From: Deltaproteobacteria bacterium | Lineage (GTDB): Bacteria > Myxococcota_A > UBA9042 > DTJE01 | DNA: 64,000 nt | Reading direction: 5' to 3' | Assembly (NCBI GenBank): GCA_029555025.1 | Contig: JAKPTZ010000102.1 | Span: 36,367 to 100,366 of the forward strand | In this document: positions 53,193-61,592 of the stretch, in pieces | Numbering within the stretch: position 1 is the first letter of the stretch | Layout: the number at the start of each line of letters is the position of its first letter | Translations under genes and position numbers: made by a program | The notes under the pieces: generated by a model | The model's database searches: none | Told to the model about the DNA's origin: nothing | Seen by the model: only the letters and a program-made list of their open reading frames with translations

Positions 53193-54977
53193 ATGATGTG
53201 CCGCCTTCATGGATACTGTCTTCCGCTGTTCGTCCTGATAATTGCGGGGATCGTCGGCTGCGTTAACGAAAAGTGTTTTGAAAATTTTCATTGCCCATCC
53301 CCGAAAGTGTGCGGATCGGAAGGCGTCTGCGTATTCGAGTGCGTGCTTCCCTCGGACTGCCTGGCCGGTTTCGAATGCGTTGGCAATGTTTGTCGCCCGT
53401 CCCAGCCCCGGGACGTGTTCGAGGCCGTGGCCCCGATTCTGTACTGTCCGGCCGGCATGGTCATGGTGGAAAATTCTTTCTGTATAGATATTTACGAGGC
53501 TTCCCGGCCGGATTCCACCTCGGCCAGTCCCGGGGTTGACGGATCCCGCGCCGTCACCAGGAAGGGCGCCCATCCGTGGATGACAACCGACAACCAGGTC
53601 GCGGCGGCCGCCTGCGCCGCATCGGGAAAGCGCCTGTGCCTGCCGGCGGAGTGGGGCCTGGCGTGTTCAGGGCCGGACGATACCGTTTATTCATATGGCG
53701 ATTCGTACGAACCGGCTGTCTGCAACGGAATAGACACCTATGGAAGAAGTGGATTTCATCTGATGCCGACGGGATCTTTTCCGGGATGTGTCAACGAATA
53801 TGGCGTGTTCGACATGAATGGAAACGTCTGGGAACACGTCGCCGGCGGAGATGGAATGGATGTGCGGGGCGGTGCCTATAACTGCAGCGATTCCGCCAAG
53901 CTTCACAAGTGCTCGTATATCCCGGGGAACTGGATTCCCAGCGCACTTGGCTTCCGCTGCTGCCAGGATCCGCTGGAACTCAATCCCGATGATGTTGAGC
54001 GCGTGGAAATGGTGGCCGATGCGGTGGCGACGGACGGTGGAAATGCCGATTCTGCGGTTGTCGGGGACATCGCCCTTCCGGATTCACCCGTCGAGGACAT
54101 ATGCACCGGTCCGGATTCGGACATGTTCCAGGTGGACGATGGCGGCACCGACGGCGCAACCGTGGAACCCTTTGACAGCGGAATGCAGGATCTGGTTGAG
54201 GATGGGTCAGGGGATGCGGCCGCCGAGGTTTTCGATGTGGCGCCGGATCCCGGATTGTTCGACGCGGCGGTTGATGCGGCCGTTGATTCGGGTATTGATG
54301 CGGCCGCCTGGTCGTGTCCCGATGACATGGTCGTCGTTCTTCATCCTTCCCGGACACCGTTCTGCATGGACAGGTATGAAGCCGCCAGGCTCGATTCGAC
54401 TTCATCCACCGCCGGCACTTCCAATACTCCCGTAAGCCAGCCCGAGCGCATGCCGTGGGCGTCGTCATCGGTCAACCTGGCGGTCGCGAAGGCGGCGTGC
54501 GCCAGCGTTTCAAAGAGAATCTGCATGCAGGACGAATGGATTGACGCATGTTCCGGTTCGGTCGGAAGCGTCTATGCGTATGGCAATGCCTACGATCCGG
54601 CCGTCTGCAATTCAATCGACACGTTTTGTTATTGCGACACGACCTGCTCGACGGTGCTGGAATGTCCCTATCCCCACTGCCGGGTGCGTTCCTCGCCCGC
54701 CGGGGACGGAGGGCCGTGCGGGGCCGCCTTTCACGTGGTCGCGACGGGATCCTTTCCCCGGTGCGTCAACGAGTGGGGTGCGTATGACATCAACGGCAAC
54801 GTCTGGGAGGTGACCGACGCCGGCGACGGCATCGACCACTTCCGAGGCGGGGCTTATAACTGTTCGGATTCCGAGGCCCTCCATCGATGTGATCATGACG
54901 GGAACTGGGGTCCGTCCGCCCGTGGTTTCAGGTGTTGCATGGATGCCGTGCCTGCGTCGGGAGGGCCAGGAAGATGA
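53193..54977 (+). CDS. Lipoprotein with two FGE-sulfatase-like domains
   Basis: A 594-residue precursor with lipobox AGIVGC (anchor near residue 23). A short Cys-rich piece follows (CFENFHCPSPKVC, CLAGFECVGNVC). Two formylglycine-generating-enzyme-like (PF03781) domains lie at about 70-260 and 375-590; each has an N-terminal FCxDxYEASR/FCMDRYEAAR, the VNEYGVFDMNGNVWE motif and GAYNCSDS...LHxC before GFRCC. An Asp/Ala-rich linker of about 110 residues joins them. The second domain has an extra Cys-rich insertion (FCYCDTTCSTVLEC). True FGEs oxidise a cysteine in sulfatases; the paired catalytic cysteines are not spaced as in the enzyme, so a binding role is as likely. First gene of a five-gene operon. 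Confidence 0.75.
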   Translation: MMCRLHGYCLPLFVLIIAGIVGCVNEKCFENFHCPSPKVCGSEGVCVFECVLPSDCLAGFECVGNVCRPSQPRDVFEAVAPILYCPAGMVMVENSFCIDIYEASRPDSTSASPGVDGSRAVTRKGAHPWMTTDNQVAAAACAASGKRLCLPAEWGLACSGPDDTVYSYGDSYEPAVCNGIDTYGRSGFHLMPTGSFPGCVNEYGVFDMNGNVWEHVAGGDGMDVRGGAYNCSDSAKLHKCSYIPGNWIPSALGFRCCQDPLELNPDDVERVEMVADAVATDGGNADSAVVGDIALPDSPVEDICTGPDSDMFQVDDGGTDGATVEPFDSGMQDLVEDGSGDAAAEVFDVAPDPGLFDAAVDAAVDSGIDAAAWSCPDDMVVVLHPSRTPFCMDRYEAARLDSTSSTAGTSNTPVSQPERMPWASSSVNLAVAKAACASVSKRICMQDEWIDACSGSVGSVYAYGNAYDPAVCNSIDTFCYCDTTCSTVLECPYPHCRVRSSPAGDGGPCGAAFHVVATGSFPRCVNEWGAYDINGNVWEVTDAGDGIDHFRGGAYNCSDSEALHRCDHDGNWGPSARGFRCCMDAVPASGGPGR

Positions 54978-56491
54978 CAAGGTTTCTGGCGTCGGTGTTG
55001 CTCGCGATCCTTTTTTTCCTGCCGGGTCCAGCCAGTTCATCGGAAGGCGGCGACGGAATTGATCGCGCGAAAGCGGCACTGGCATCCAACCCCGGGGACG
55101 CGGGACTTCGGAGGGAGCTTGGAATCGCCTACTATCGGGCCGGCAATGACTTCTGGGCCGTCAAGGTGCTTTCGGGTCTTGTGGAAGAGAACGCGGCCGA
55201 CTGCGCGACGCGGGCCTGGCTTGGTCTTGCGCTGCTGAGGCGTGCATTCCCGGAGCAGGCGCTTGCCTCTGTCGATGCCGATGCGGCGCGAGCCTGTGAA
55301 GGCCCCGATCTGATGAGGGTTCTGATGGTCAGGGCGATGGCCCTCGCCGCCCTTGGAAGGGATGCCGACACGGACGCGGCCCTGCGTCAGGCCGCTTCGT
55401 CGAAGGCCGGTTACGATGGAGACGTCAAGGCCCTGCCCGGCTTGAAAAGACGCCTTGCCCCGGATTCGGTTCCGGATGTCGCGTGGTCGGTCGAGATAGG
55501 TGGCGGCTACACGTCCAATGCAAGGATGGGATCGGCAACCGATTCCGCGTCCGAAGACGACGGGGGCGCGCCGATGACATCGGTTGACGCAAGGGTGCGC
55601 CTGTCCCCCGACACTGGCACCATCGTCCGCCCGGTTCTGGAAATTCAACCGAGGCTGAATCTGTTCCTCATGGGGCCGGCATCGAAGTTCGGGTTTTTCG
55701 ATTTTACCGGCCAGGTCGGATTGCTTTTTCGAAATGTTCTTCCACGAATGTTCGTTGGATACAGGCCGGAGTGGCTGGTTCTGACACACGGATTCAAGGC
55801 CGACGACTCGCCGGTTCTTTACACCGCGGCCCACCGGGGCGAGTTCGAGGTGGAGATACTGCCTTCGCTGATGGTTTTTGGCGGTGTCGGCCATCGAACC
55901 TTCGCGGAGATGGTCAAGACACGAATCGAGGCGGATATCGGGCTGGGGGGATCCGTGAGGCCCGTCGGCAACCTTACAGCGCTCTGGGCGGTGGCCGGCA
56001 GGTATTACGACGCCCGGCATGAAGCCTGGAGCCAGGTCGGCATGTCTGTTTCGGGGGCTTTCGTGATGCGGCTGGAACGCGACTGGATGGCCAGGGTGTC
56101 GGCTTCGATGTCATTCGATTACTACCCCTGGTCGGCGGCCACAATAACCGGGGATCCATTTGGATCCACCGCCAACCGGTTCGATCTTCTGGTCAGGACG
56201 GGCGGGCAGTTGTGGGGTCCGTCGATGTCGGGCGCAAGAATCGGCGTTTCCTACGATTTTTCGATTCGTGACAGTACCGCCGCGGCCTATTCGTTCACGG
56301 ATCATCGCCTGCTTCTGCGGCTGAAGGTAACCGGCAGCGCGGACTTCAGGCGTCCGGCGTCGGTGTCGGGCGACAACGGGGCTTCCGGCGGGATCGACTG
56401 GGGCCAGGAAGGCTCTGGGCTCGACGAGCGAGTCCGGGACATGCTCAGGCAGGATGAACAGGTGCAGCGTTCTTCGTCCTGCGCCAACTGA
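54974..56491 (+). CDS. Outer-membrane-associated protein: TPR region plus beta-rich C terminus
   Basis: A 505-residue precursor whose ATG overlaps the previous stop (ATGA). Signal peptide: FLASVLLAILFFLPGPASS. Residues about 25-160 are TPR-like helices (ASNPGDAGLRRELGIAYYRAG, DCATRAWLGLALLRR). The rest, from about 170, is made of alternating strands with GGGYTSNARMG, GVGHRTFAEM and FTDHRLLLRLKV, like a membrane beta-barrel; the last ~45 residues are soluble and acidic. The layout recalls surface-lipoprotein assembly modulators (Slam), but no Slam-specific motif was confirmed. It may handle the FGE-like lipoprotein encoded upstream. Confidence 0.6.
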   Translation: MTRFLASVLLAILFFLPGPASSSEGGDGIDRAKAALASNPGDAGLRRELGIAYYRAGNDFWAVKVLSGLVEENAADCATRAWLGLALLRRAFPEQALASVDADAARACEGPDLMRVLMVRAMALAALGRDADTDAALRQAASSKAGYDGDVKALPGLKRRLAPDSVPDVAWSVEIGGGYTSNARMGSATDSASEDDGGAPMTSVDARVRLSPDTGTIVRPVLEIQPRLNLFLMGPASKFGFFDFTGQVGLLFRNVLPRMFVGYRPEWLVLTHGFKADDSPVLYTAAHRGEFEVEILPSLMVFGGVGHRTFAEMVKTRIEADIGLGGSVRPVGNLTALWAVAGRYYDARHEAWSQVGMSVSGAFVMRLERDWMARVSASMSFDYYPWSAATITGDPFGSTANRFDLLVRTGGQLWGPSMSGARIGVSYDFSIRDSTAAAYSFTDHRLLLRLKVTGSADFRRPASVSGDNGASGGIDWGQEGSGLDERVRDMLRQDEQVQRSSSCAN

Positions 56492-56518
56492 CACGTGTTC
56501 GTATTGGAGGAGTGCCTG

Positions 56519-57013
56519 ATGACGGGATGGAAACGAATCGTCAGGGACGCGATTGTCGTCGCGGCAGCGTCCGCGGCCGTGGGAATCCTGTTCAACCTGG
56601 CAAGGGAGGAAGGTATCCCCCTGGTGGCCGAATCCCCCTACGAGATTTTCGTGCCTTGTCCCGAGCCGCTTGGTGAAGTCGATGCGGTTCTTCCCACGTC
56701 CGGGCTGCTTGACCAGGTCGAGATCCGGGCGGGACGCACGCTGGTGATCGATGCCGGAAGTTCATCCGATTTTTCGTCCTGGCACCTGCGCGGCGCAATC
56801 AACATCCCGTTTGATTACATTGAGCCGGTTGCCGACCAGGTGATCCGCCGCGTCGCGTCTTCAAGGGCGCGCCATGTGGTTGTATACGGCGACGGCGCCG
56901 ACCCGGATTCGGGGCGGGAACTGGCACGGGAACTGGCGGGGCGTGGCATTTCAAACATTGCCTTCGTTGAAGGGGGCGTGCAGGCGCTGAAGTCGGCAAG
57001 GGGGGCGGAATGA
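56519..57013 (+). CDS. Membrane-anchored rhodanese-like protein without the catalytic cysteine
   Basis: A 164-residue protein with one N-terminal transmembrane helix (AIVVAAASAAVGILFNLAR) and a short IPLVAESPYEIFVPCPEP segment. A rhodanese fold follows, with VIDAGSSSDFSSWHLRGAINIPFDYIEP. The active-site loop that usually reads VVYCxxG is VVVYGDGADPDSG, so the catalytic Cys is missing. Sulfur transfer is therefore unlikely; binding or regulation is possible. The ATG at 56519 has GGAGG 8 bp upstream. Its stop overlaps the MauE-like start (ATGA). Confidence 0.75.
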   Translation: MTGWKRIVRDAIVVAAASAAVGILFNLAREEGIPLVAESPYEIFVPCPEPLGEVDAVLPTSGLLDQVEIRAGRTLVIDAGSSSDFSSWHLRGAINIPFDYIEPVADQVIRRVASSRARHVVVYGDGADPDSGRELARELAGRGISNIAFVEGGVQALKSARGAE

Positions 57014-57507
57014 ACCGGCTGTCGCGAACCGCTTCCGCGGTAGTTTCATGCCCATGGCTGATACTGGCATTGCGCCTGTATATCGGGTACGTCTTCCTGG
57101 CGGCATGCTTTCACAAGATTGTTCATCCCGCGATGTTCGCCGTGGATGTCGCAACGTATGACATCCTGCCGCTGGCGGTCATCAACCTGATGGCGATAGT
57201 CCTTCCGTGGATTGAACTCGCGGCCGGCCTGATGCTGGTCGCCGGCTTCAGGGCCAGGGCCGCGGCGTTGCTGACCTCGGGCATGATGGTCGTATTCATC
57301 GTCGCGATTTCGATTGCCCTTGCCCGCGGGCTGCATATGTCCTGCGGATGTTTCGCGTCCCAGGGCGCGGTCGAGGATCCGATTTCGCTCCTGACCGTCG
57401 CCAGGGATGCTGTCTGGTTCATTATGTCGGTGTGGATTCTGGTTTTTGATCGCAACTCTTTCGGGGTCGATCACCTCGTTGAAAGGTTGTCGGCATGGAA
57501 GGTGTGA
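57010..57507 (+). CDS. MauE/DoxX-type redox-associated membrane protein
   Basis: A 165-residue protein with four transmembrane helices. The MauE-like pattern is seen: RLYIGYVFLAACFHKIVHP in the first helix, YDILPLAVINLMAIVLPWIELAAGLMLV in the second and third, and SCGCFASQG between the third and fourth. MauE supports disulfide formation during methylamine dehydrogenase maturation. Here it lies directly upstream of a DsbA-like gene and probably supplies it with electrons acceptors or passes electrons to quinone. Pairing with a rhodanese-like gene is common in related bacteria. Confidence 0.85.
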   Translation: MNRLSRTASAVVSCPWLILALRLYIGYVFLAACFHKIVHPAMFAVDVATYDILPLAVINLMAIVLPWIELAAGLMLVAGFRARAAALLTSGMMVVFIVAISIALARGLHMSCGCFASQGAVEDPISLLTVARDAVWFIMSVWILVFDRNSFGVDHLVERLSAWKV

Positions 57508-57509
57508 TA

Positions 57510-58367
57510 ATGAGAATGTCCCTCACGGCGTTTCTGGTGCTGATTGGTCCGGTCGTTGCGGTGGCGGCGCCGCCCGAGTGCGACCGTCTTTCGGGGAAGG
57601 CCGCCGAGACGGCGGCGGCCGTTCTTGATTCTGAATACATGTACGACTGTTGCGACCAGACAATCCGAAAATGCATGTCCGGCGCCCCGGCATGCGTGGA
57701 CAGGGCCGCGTCAATCGCGGCACATGTATGCAGGCTTGCAGCCGGGGGCGCCGACAGGGGCGCCATTGTAAGAAGCCTGGAAAAAAGGGCCATGTCGGTT
57801 ACGGGGCGGCGCACGGCGCAGAACCTTGCGGCACCGCCTGAAGGGGCTGTCGCCGGGGATGCCGGGGCTCCGGTCATCGTTCTTGTCTATACATGCGCCA
57901 GGTGTCCGTTCTGTTCGAAACTGGTGCCCCAGCTCCGGGCAGAAGTTGAAACGGGAAGGTTGAAGGGCGTTGCCAGGCTGGTCATGAGGCCGTTTCCGAT
58001 AAAGAGCCACCAGAATTCGGCCGAGGCCAACCAGGCTCTTGCCGCCGCAATAATGATCGGGCGGGGCTGGCCATTCCTCATGGAGGCGTACCGGCGGTTC
58101 GATTCGTTCAAGGTCGGTGACATACCGGCCATCGCCGCGGCGGCAGGCATGGAGGCCGCGAAATTCCAGGCTGCGGCATCGTCGGACGCTTCGAGGCAGG
58201 CGCTGGTCGATTCGAAGAAGGAAGGATTGCGCCTGGGTGTCGATTCGACCCCGACCATCTTCATCGACGGAAGGAAATATGAGTCGGAACTCGACGTTGA
58301 AACTGTTGTTGACGTAATCCTCGAGGTCGCGTCAGGCCAGAAAGGTCAGGCCGGCAGCTTGAAGTAG
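57510..58367 (+). CDS. Secreted DsbA-like thioredoxin-domain protein
   Basis: A precursor of 285 residues with signal MRMSLTAFLVLIGPVVAVAA. A Cys-rich helical region follows (CCDQTIRKC, ACVDRAAS, HVCRLA). The thioredoxin domain (about 118-280) has the active site C132-P-F-C135 within CARCPFC and the cis-Pro STPTIFIDG. The CPFC form and helical insertion are of DsbA/DsbG type, acting in the periplasm. The ATG at 57510 lies 2 bp after the stop of the MauE-like gene; an ATG at 57495 overlapping it is an alternative. The 3' end overlaps the convergent radical-SAM gene by 22 bp. Confidence 0.85.
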   Translation: MRMSLTAFLVLIGPVVAVAAPPECDRLSGKAAETAAAVLDSEYMYDCCDQTIRKCMSGAPACVDRAASIAAHVCRLAAGGADRGAIVRSLEKRAMSVTGRRTAQNLAAPPEGAVAGDAGAPVIVLVYTCARCPFCSKLVPQLRAEVETGRLKGVARLVMRPFPIKSHQNSAEANQALAAAIMIGRGWPFLMEAYRRFDSFKVGDIPAIAAAAGMEAAKFQAAASSDASRQALVDSKKEGLRLGVDSTPTIFIDGRKYESELDVETVVDVILEVASGQKGQAGSLK

Positions 58368-59278
58368 TCCTTTCCGTCCTGTACCGACAGGACAATCCTG
58401 CCTTCACCGACAAGTATCCTGAGTGCCGCCGAAACTTCACCTTCCGGTGCGTTCAGGCCGACAGCGACGTCCCTGGCCGTGCACGGCCGGCGGGTGATAG
58501 TTTCCAGAACCTGCACTGTCGTGACATGGGTTTCCGGGTCGTTTCCGGCAGGTTCAGGAAAGTCGGCGGTGACCTCCGCCGGCGGTTTGAAAAGGTCTGC
58601 AAGCATGGTCATCGTCTGTCTTGAAATCGGGATCGCCAGGTCGGTCGCGGGCGGCCTGACCGGGGTGTTCAACTGGATCCGGTCGGGTTTCAGCCGCGCC
58701 GCCTGGGCGGCAAGACGCGATATGACGTCCGGGTTGTCCGAAATTCCGGCCAGCAGCATCACTTCAAGCCAGATAAGTCCCCTGTATTGCTGCCGGAATC
58801 TGATCATGCCGTCCATGAAAGCTTCAAAGCCCATCCCGGCAATCGGCCTGTTGACCAGTTCGAACGATTCCTGATCCCATGCGTCCAGGCTCGGCAGCAC
58901 CACATCCGCCCGGGCCGCCTCGGCCCTGACTGCCGGATCCCCGAACAGGACGCCGTTCGTCAGCAGGGCCACTGGGATGTCGAATCTTTCGTGAAGCGCA
59001 TCGATCAGTCCGCCAAGCTGTCCGTACAGCGTCGGTTCGCCCGAACCGCCGAGCGTCAGGTGATCTACTCTTGCGCCGGTTGCGATTTTCGCGGCGACCT
59101 GTCCGACCACCTCCTCGATCTCGACGGTGGTTTCGCGACTGGCGTCAAGCCGCGTGGTTCGTTTCAACTGGCAGTATATGCAGTCGAGCGGGCAGTGCTT
59201 GTATTCGACCAGGTCGATGCCCAGGCTGAAGCCGAGGCGTCGGCTTGGAACCGGCCCGTATATCCTGTTCTTTTCCAT
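58346..59278 (-). CDS. Radical-SAM protein of the COG0731 family
   Basis: A 310-residue cytoplasmic protein. It begins with the family hallmark RIYGPVPSRRLGFSLGIDLV, followed by the cluster motif CPLDCIYC (CX3CX2C), LTLGGSGEPTL and LLTNGVLF. The C-terminal ~70 residues form a winged-helix-like region (CTARDVAVGLNAPEGEVSAAL). The family is related to TYW1 and is found mostly in anaerobes; its reaction is unknown. It is divergent from the Mrp-type ATPase gene, a frequent neighbour, which fits a link to iron-sulfur assembly. Confidence 0.87.
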   Translation of the reverse strand: MEKNRIYGPVPSRRLGFSLGIDLVEYKHCPLDCIYCQLKRTTRLDASRETTVEIEEVVGQVAAKIATGARVDHLTLGGSGEPTLYGQLGGLIDALHERFDIPVALLTNGVLFGDPAVRAEAARADVVLPSLDAWDQESFELVNRPIAGMGFEAFMDGMIRFRQQYRGLIWLEVMLLAGISDNPDVISRLAAQAARLKPDRIQLNTPVRPPATDLAIPISRQTMTMLADLFKPPAEVTADFPEPAGNDPETHVTTVQVLETITRRPCTARDVAVGLNAPEGEVSAALRILVGEGRIVLSVQDGKDYFKLPA

Positions 59279-59424
59279 GTCGACCTCCGCCGATCCGAGG
59301 CAGCCTGAATAGTCGACAGCCGCTCGGGATATGTCAAGACAGGTTGAATCATCGGTTCATAAGTGGTAACTAGTCCCGACCTTGGTCGCGACGCTTTTCA
59401 TTGATTTGTCCGGGAGGTTTGAAA

Positions 59425-60666
59425 ATGGCCGAGCATGGCGGTCACCAATCGAAGGAACACACCGCGACAGCGGTTCTGAAGATGTCGGAAATCAAGCACA
59501 AAGTGCTTGTAATGAGCGGAAAGGGTGGTGTCGGGAAGACCACGGTTGCCGTTAACCTGGCCTACACTTTTGCTGCCCGTGGCTTCAATGTCGGCATCGT
59601 CGATACCGATATCCACGGACCGAACGTGGCGCTCATGACCGGGGTCGAGGGCCTTCCGGCCGAGGGCGGCGACGGCGTGATTGAACCGCACCAGGCGGCC
59701 GATCGCGTCAAGGTTCTTTCGATTTCCGGCTTTCTTCCCGGGCCGGATTCTCCCGTGGTGTGGCGTGGTCCGATGAAGTCGGGGGTCATCGCCCAGTTCC
59801 TGGCAGAGGGCAATTGGGAGGGCATCGATCTGATAGTTGTCGATTGCCCGCCTGGAACCGGCGATGAACCACTTTCGGTCGCACAGTTGATCCCGGACGC
59901 GGATGGCGTGGTCGTCGTTACCCAGCCACAGGACGTGTCGCTTCTGGACAGCAGGAAGTGCATCAATTTCGTGCGGATGCTTAAACTGCCTGTTCTCGGC
60001 ATCGTCGAGAACATGTCCGGCCTTGTCTGCCCGCACTGCGGCGAAAGGATAGATCTTTTTTCCGTCGGCGGTGGCAGGAAGGCGGCGCAGGACATGGATG
60101 TGCCGTTTCTGGGCGCAATACCCATCACGACGAAAATGGTCGGCGCCGGAGACTCGGGCAGGCCACTGGTCGATTCGGAACCTTCGGATCCCGCCGCAGT
60201 CGCGCTTGACGAGATTGCGTCACGTGTTGAACAGGAATGGACCAGGGTTGCCGCCGAGCGCAAGCGGGCCAGGATCCGCACCGTCGTCGTTGCGGCGGCC
60301 TCAATGGACGGGATCAAGGCGGCGGTCAGCTCGCAGTTCGTTTCGGCCCCTGCCTTCGTGGCGGTGGATGTCGATGAAGACGAGATCGATGACGTACGGA
60401 CGATTCGGAATCCTTTCGCCGATGGTCATCAGTCCGGCCAGATACCGCGCTGGATTCACGACGAACTTGGTGCCCACGTGATCATCGCCGGCGAAATCGG
60501 GTCGCACGCCTTCGATGCCTTCAACAGCTACGGAATGCAGATAGTCAAGGGTGTTTCCGGCACGGTGGCCGACGTGGTCAAGTCGTGGATGGAAAGCCGC
60601 ATGCCGGAAGGTTGCGCCCCATCGTCGTGCGCCGGATGTTCAAAGGATTGTTCCAGCCGCAAGTAG
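59425..60666 (+). CDS. Mrp/NBP35-family P-loop ATPase fused to a NifX-like domain
   Basis: A protein of 413 residues. The ATPase domain has the deviant Walker A SGKGGVGKTT at 31-40, the switch DTDIHGPN, VDCPPGTGDEPLS and the CxxC pair C202/C205 (VCPHCGE) that bridges an iron-sulfur cluster in the dimer. From about 288 a dinitrogenase iron-molybdenum-cofactor (NifX/NafY-like) domain follows (VVAAASMDGI, VDVDEDEIDDV, HVIIAGEIGSHAFD). The last residues form a Cys-rich tail (GCAPSSCAGCSKDC), a possible extra cluster ligand set. It carries and transfers iron-sulfur clusters. GGGAGG precedes the ATG. Fusion of both domains is seen in anaerobic Deltaproteobacteria. Confidence 0.9.
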   Translation: MAEHGGHQSKEHTATAVLKMSEIKHKVLVMSGKGGVGKTTVAVNLAYTFAARGFNVGIVDTDIHGPNVALMTGVEGLPAEGGDGVIEPHQAADRVKVLSISGFLPGPDSPVVWRGPMKSGVIAQFLAEGNWEGIDLIVVDCPPGTGDEPLSVAQLIPDADGVVVVTQPQDVSLLDSRKCINFVRMLKLPVLGIVENMSGLVCPHCGERIDLFSVGGGRKAAQDMDVPFLGAIPITTKMVGAGDSGRPLVDSEPSDPAAVALDEIASRVEQEWTRVAAERKRARIRTVVVAAASMDGIKAAVSSQFVSAPAFVAVDVDEDEIDDVRTIRNPFADGHQSGQIPRWIHDELGAHVIIAGEIGSHAFDAFNSYGMQIVKGVSGTVADVVKSWMESRMPEGCAPSSCAGCSKDCSSRK

Positions 60667-60701
60667 TTTGAACCGGGGCGGCCTGGTCCGCGGGAGGCAT
60701 T

Positions 60702-61529
60702 ATGTGGCCTTATGTAATCAGGGAACCGATTGAGATCGGGACGTACGGAGTGATGATGGCGGTCGGGTTCCTGACCGCTTCGTGGTGGCTGGGGCGTGAC
60801 CTTCGCCGCCGCAACATCGACCCGGCGGTCGGCGACATGACAATCATGATTGCGATCGTCCTTGGCGTCATCGGCTCGAAGCTGGCTTACCTTCTTACCG
60901 AAGCCGATTCGTTCACGCTGAAGGATTTCGTTTCCGGGGCCGGATTGACCTGGCACGGCGGGTTGATCCTGGCTGCCGCGGGCATCATCGGTTACTGGCT
61001 TTCGAAGAAATTTCCGCTGCCGGTCATGCTTGACACGGTCTCACCGATGCTTGCTTCCGGGTATGCGTTCGGTCGGCTCGGCTGCCTGATTTCGGGTGAC
61101 GGGTGTTACGGCGTGACATGTCAGCCTTCGTCGTGGGATCACTTCATGTGCATGGCGTTCCCGAACGGAATCGTACCGACGGCGCCGGGCGTCGTTGTTC
61201 ATCCCACCCCGCTTTATGAAGCGGTTTCGAATTTTGTCCTGGCCGGCATCCTTTGGAAGCTGCGCAAGCGTTTCAAGCGGCCGGGGATTCTGTTCGCAAT
61301 CTACCTGGCCTGGTCCGGGTTCTCGCGTTTCCTGGTGGAGTTCATCCGGCGATCCGACGGCCGTCCGGACAGGCTGCTCGGCCTGCGGGACGCTCATCTG
61401 ATCGCCTTGCTGCAGGTGGTGCTTGCCCTTGCCGTCGTCGGCTGGGCCATCTGGCGGTCGCTTCCGCCCGGCCAGGAATACGGGGTGCTTCCGGCCCCCG
61501 CGCCGAAGTCCGCCAGGAAGAAGCGCTGA
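60702..61529 (+). CDS. lgt: Prolipoprotein diacylglyceryl transferase
   Basis: A 275-residue inner-membrane enzyme with seven predicted helices. The signature is GRLGCLISGDGCYG with the catalytic Arg, preceded by LTWHGGLILAA (the conserved His-Gly) and followed by HPTPLYEA and GFSRFLVEFIRR. It transfers diacylglycerol to the lipobox cysteine of prolipoproteins, and so serves the many lipoproteins encoded in this window. Start preceded by GGGAGGCATT. Confidence 0.93.
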   Translation: MWPYVIREPIEIGTYGVMMAVGFLTASWWLGRDLRRRNIDPAVGDMTIMIAIVLGVIGSKLAYLLTEADSFTLKDFVSGAGLTWHGGLILAAAGIIGYWLSKKFPLPVMLDTVSPMLASGYAFGRLGCLISGDGCYGVTCQPSSWDHFMCMAFPNGIVPTAPGVVVHPTPLYEAVSNFVLAGILWKLRKRFKRPGILFAIYLAWSGFSRFLVEFIRRSDGRPDRLLGLRDAHLIALLQVVLALAVVGWAIWRSLPPGQEYGVLPAPAPKSARKKR

Positions 61530-61592
61530 AGTCGTCCGCAGACCGCCGATTCCATATATACTTAATGCCGCAACCGGTTTCGGAGTCTTTTC

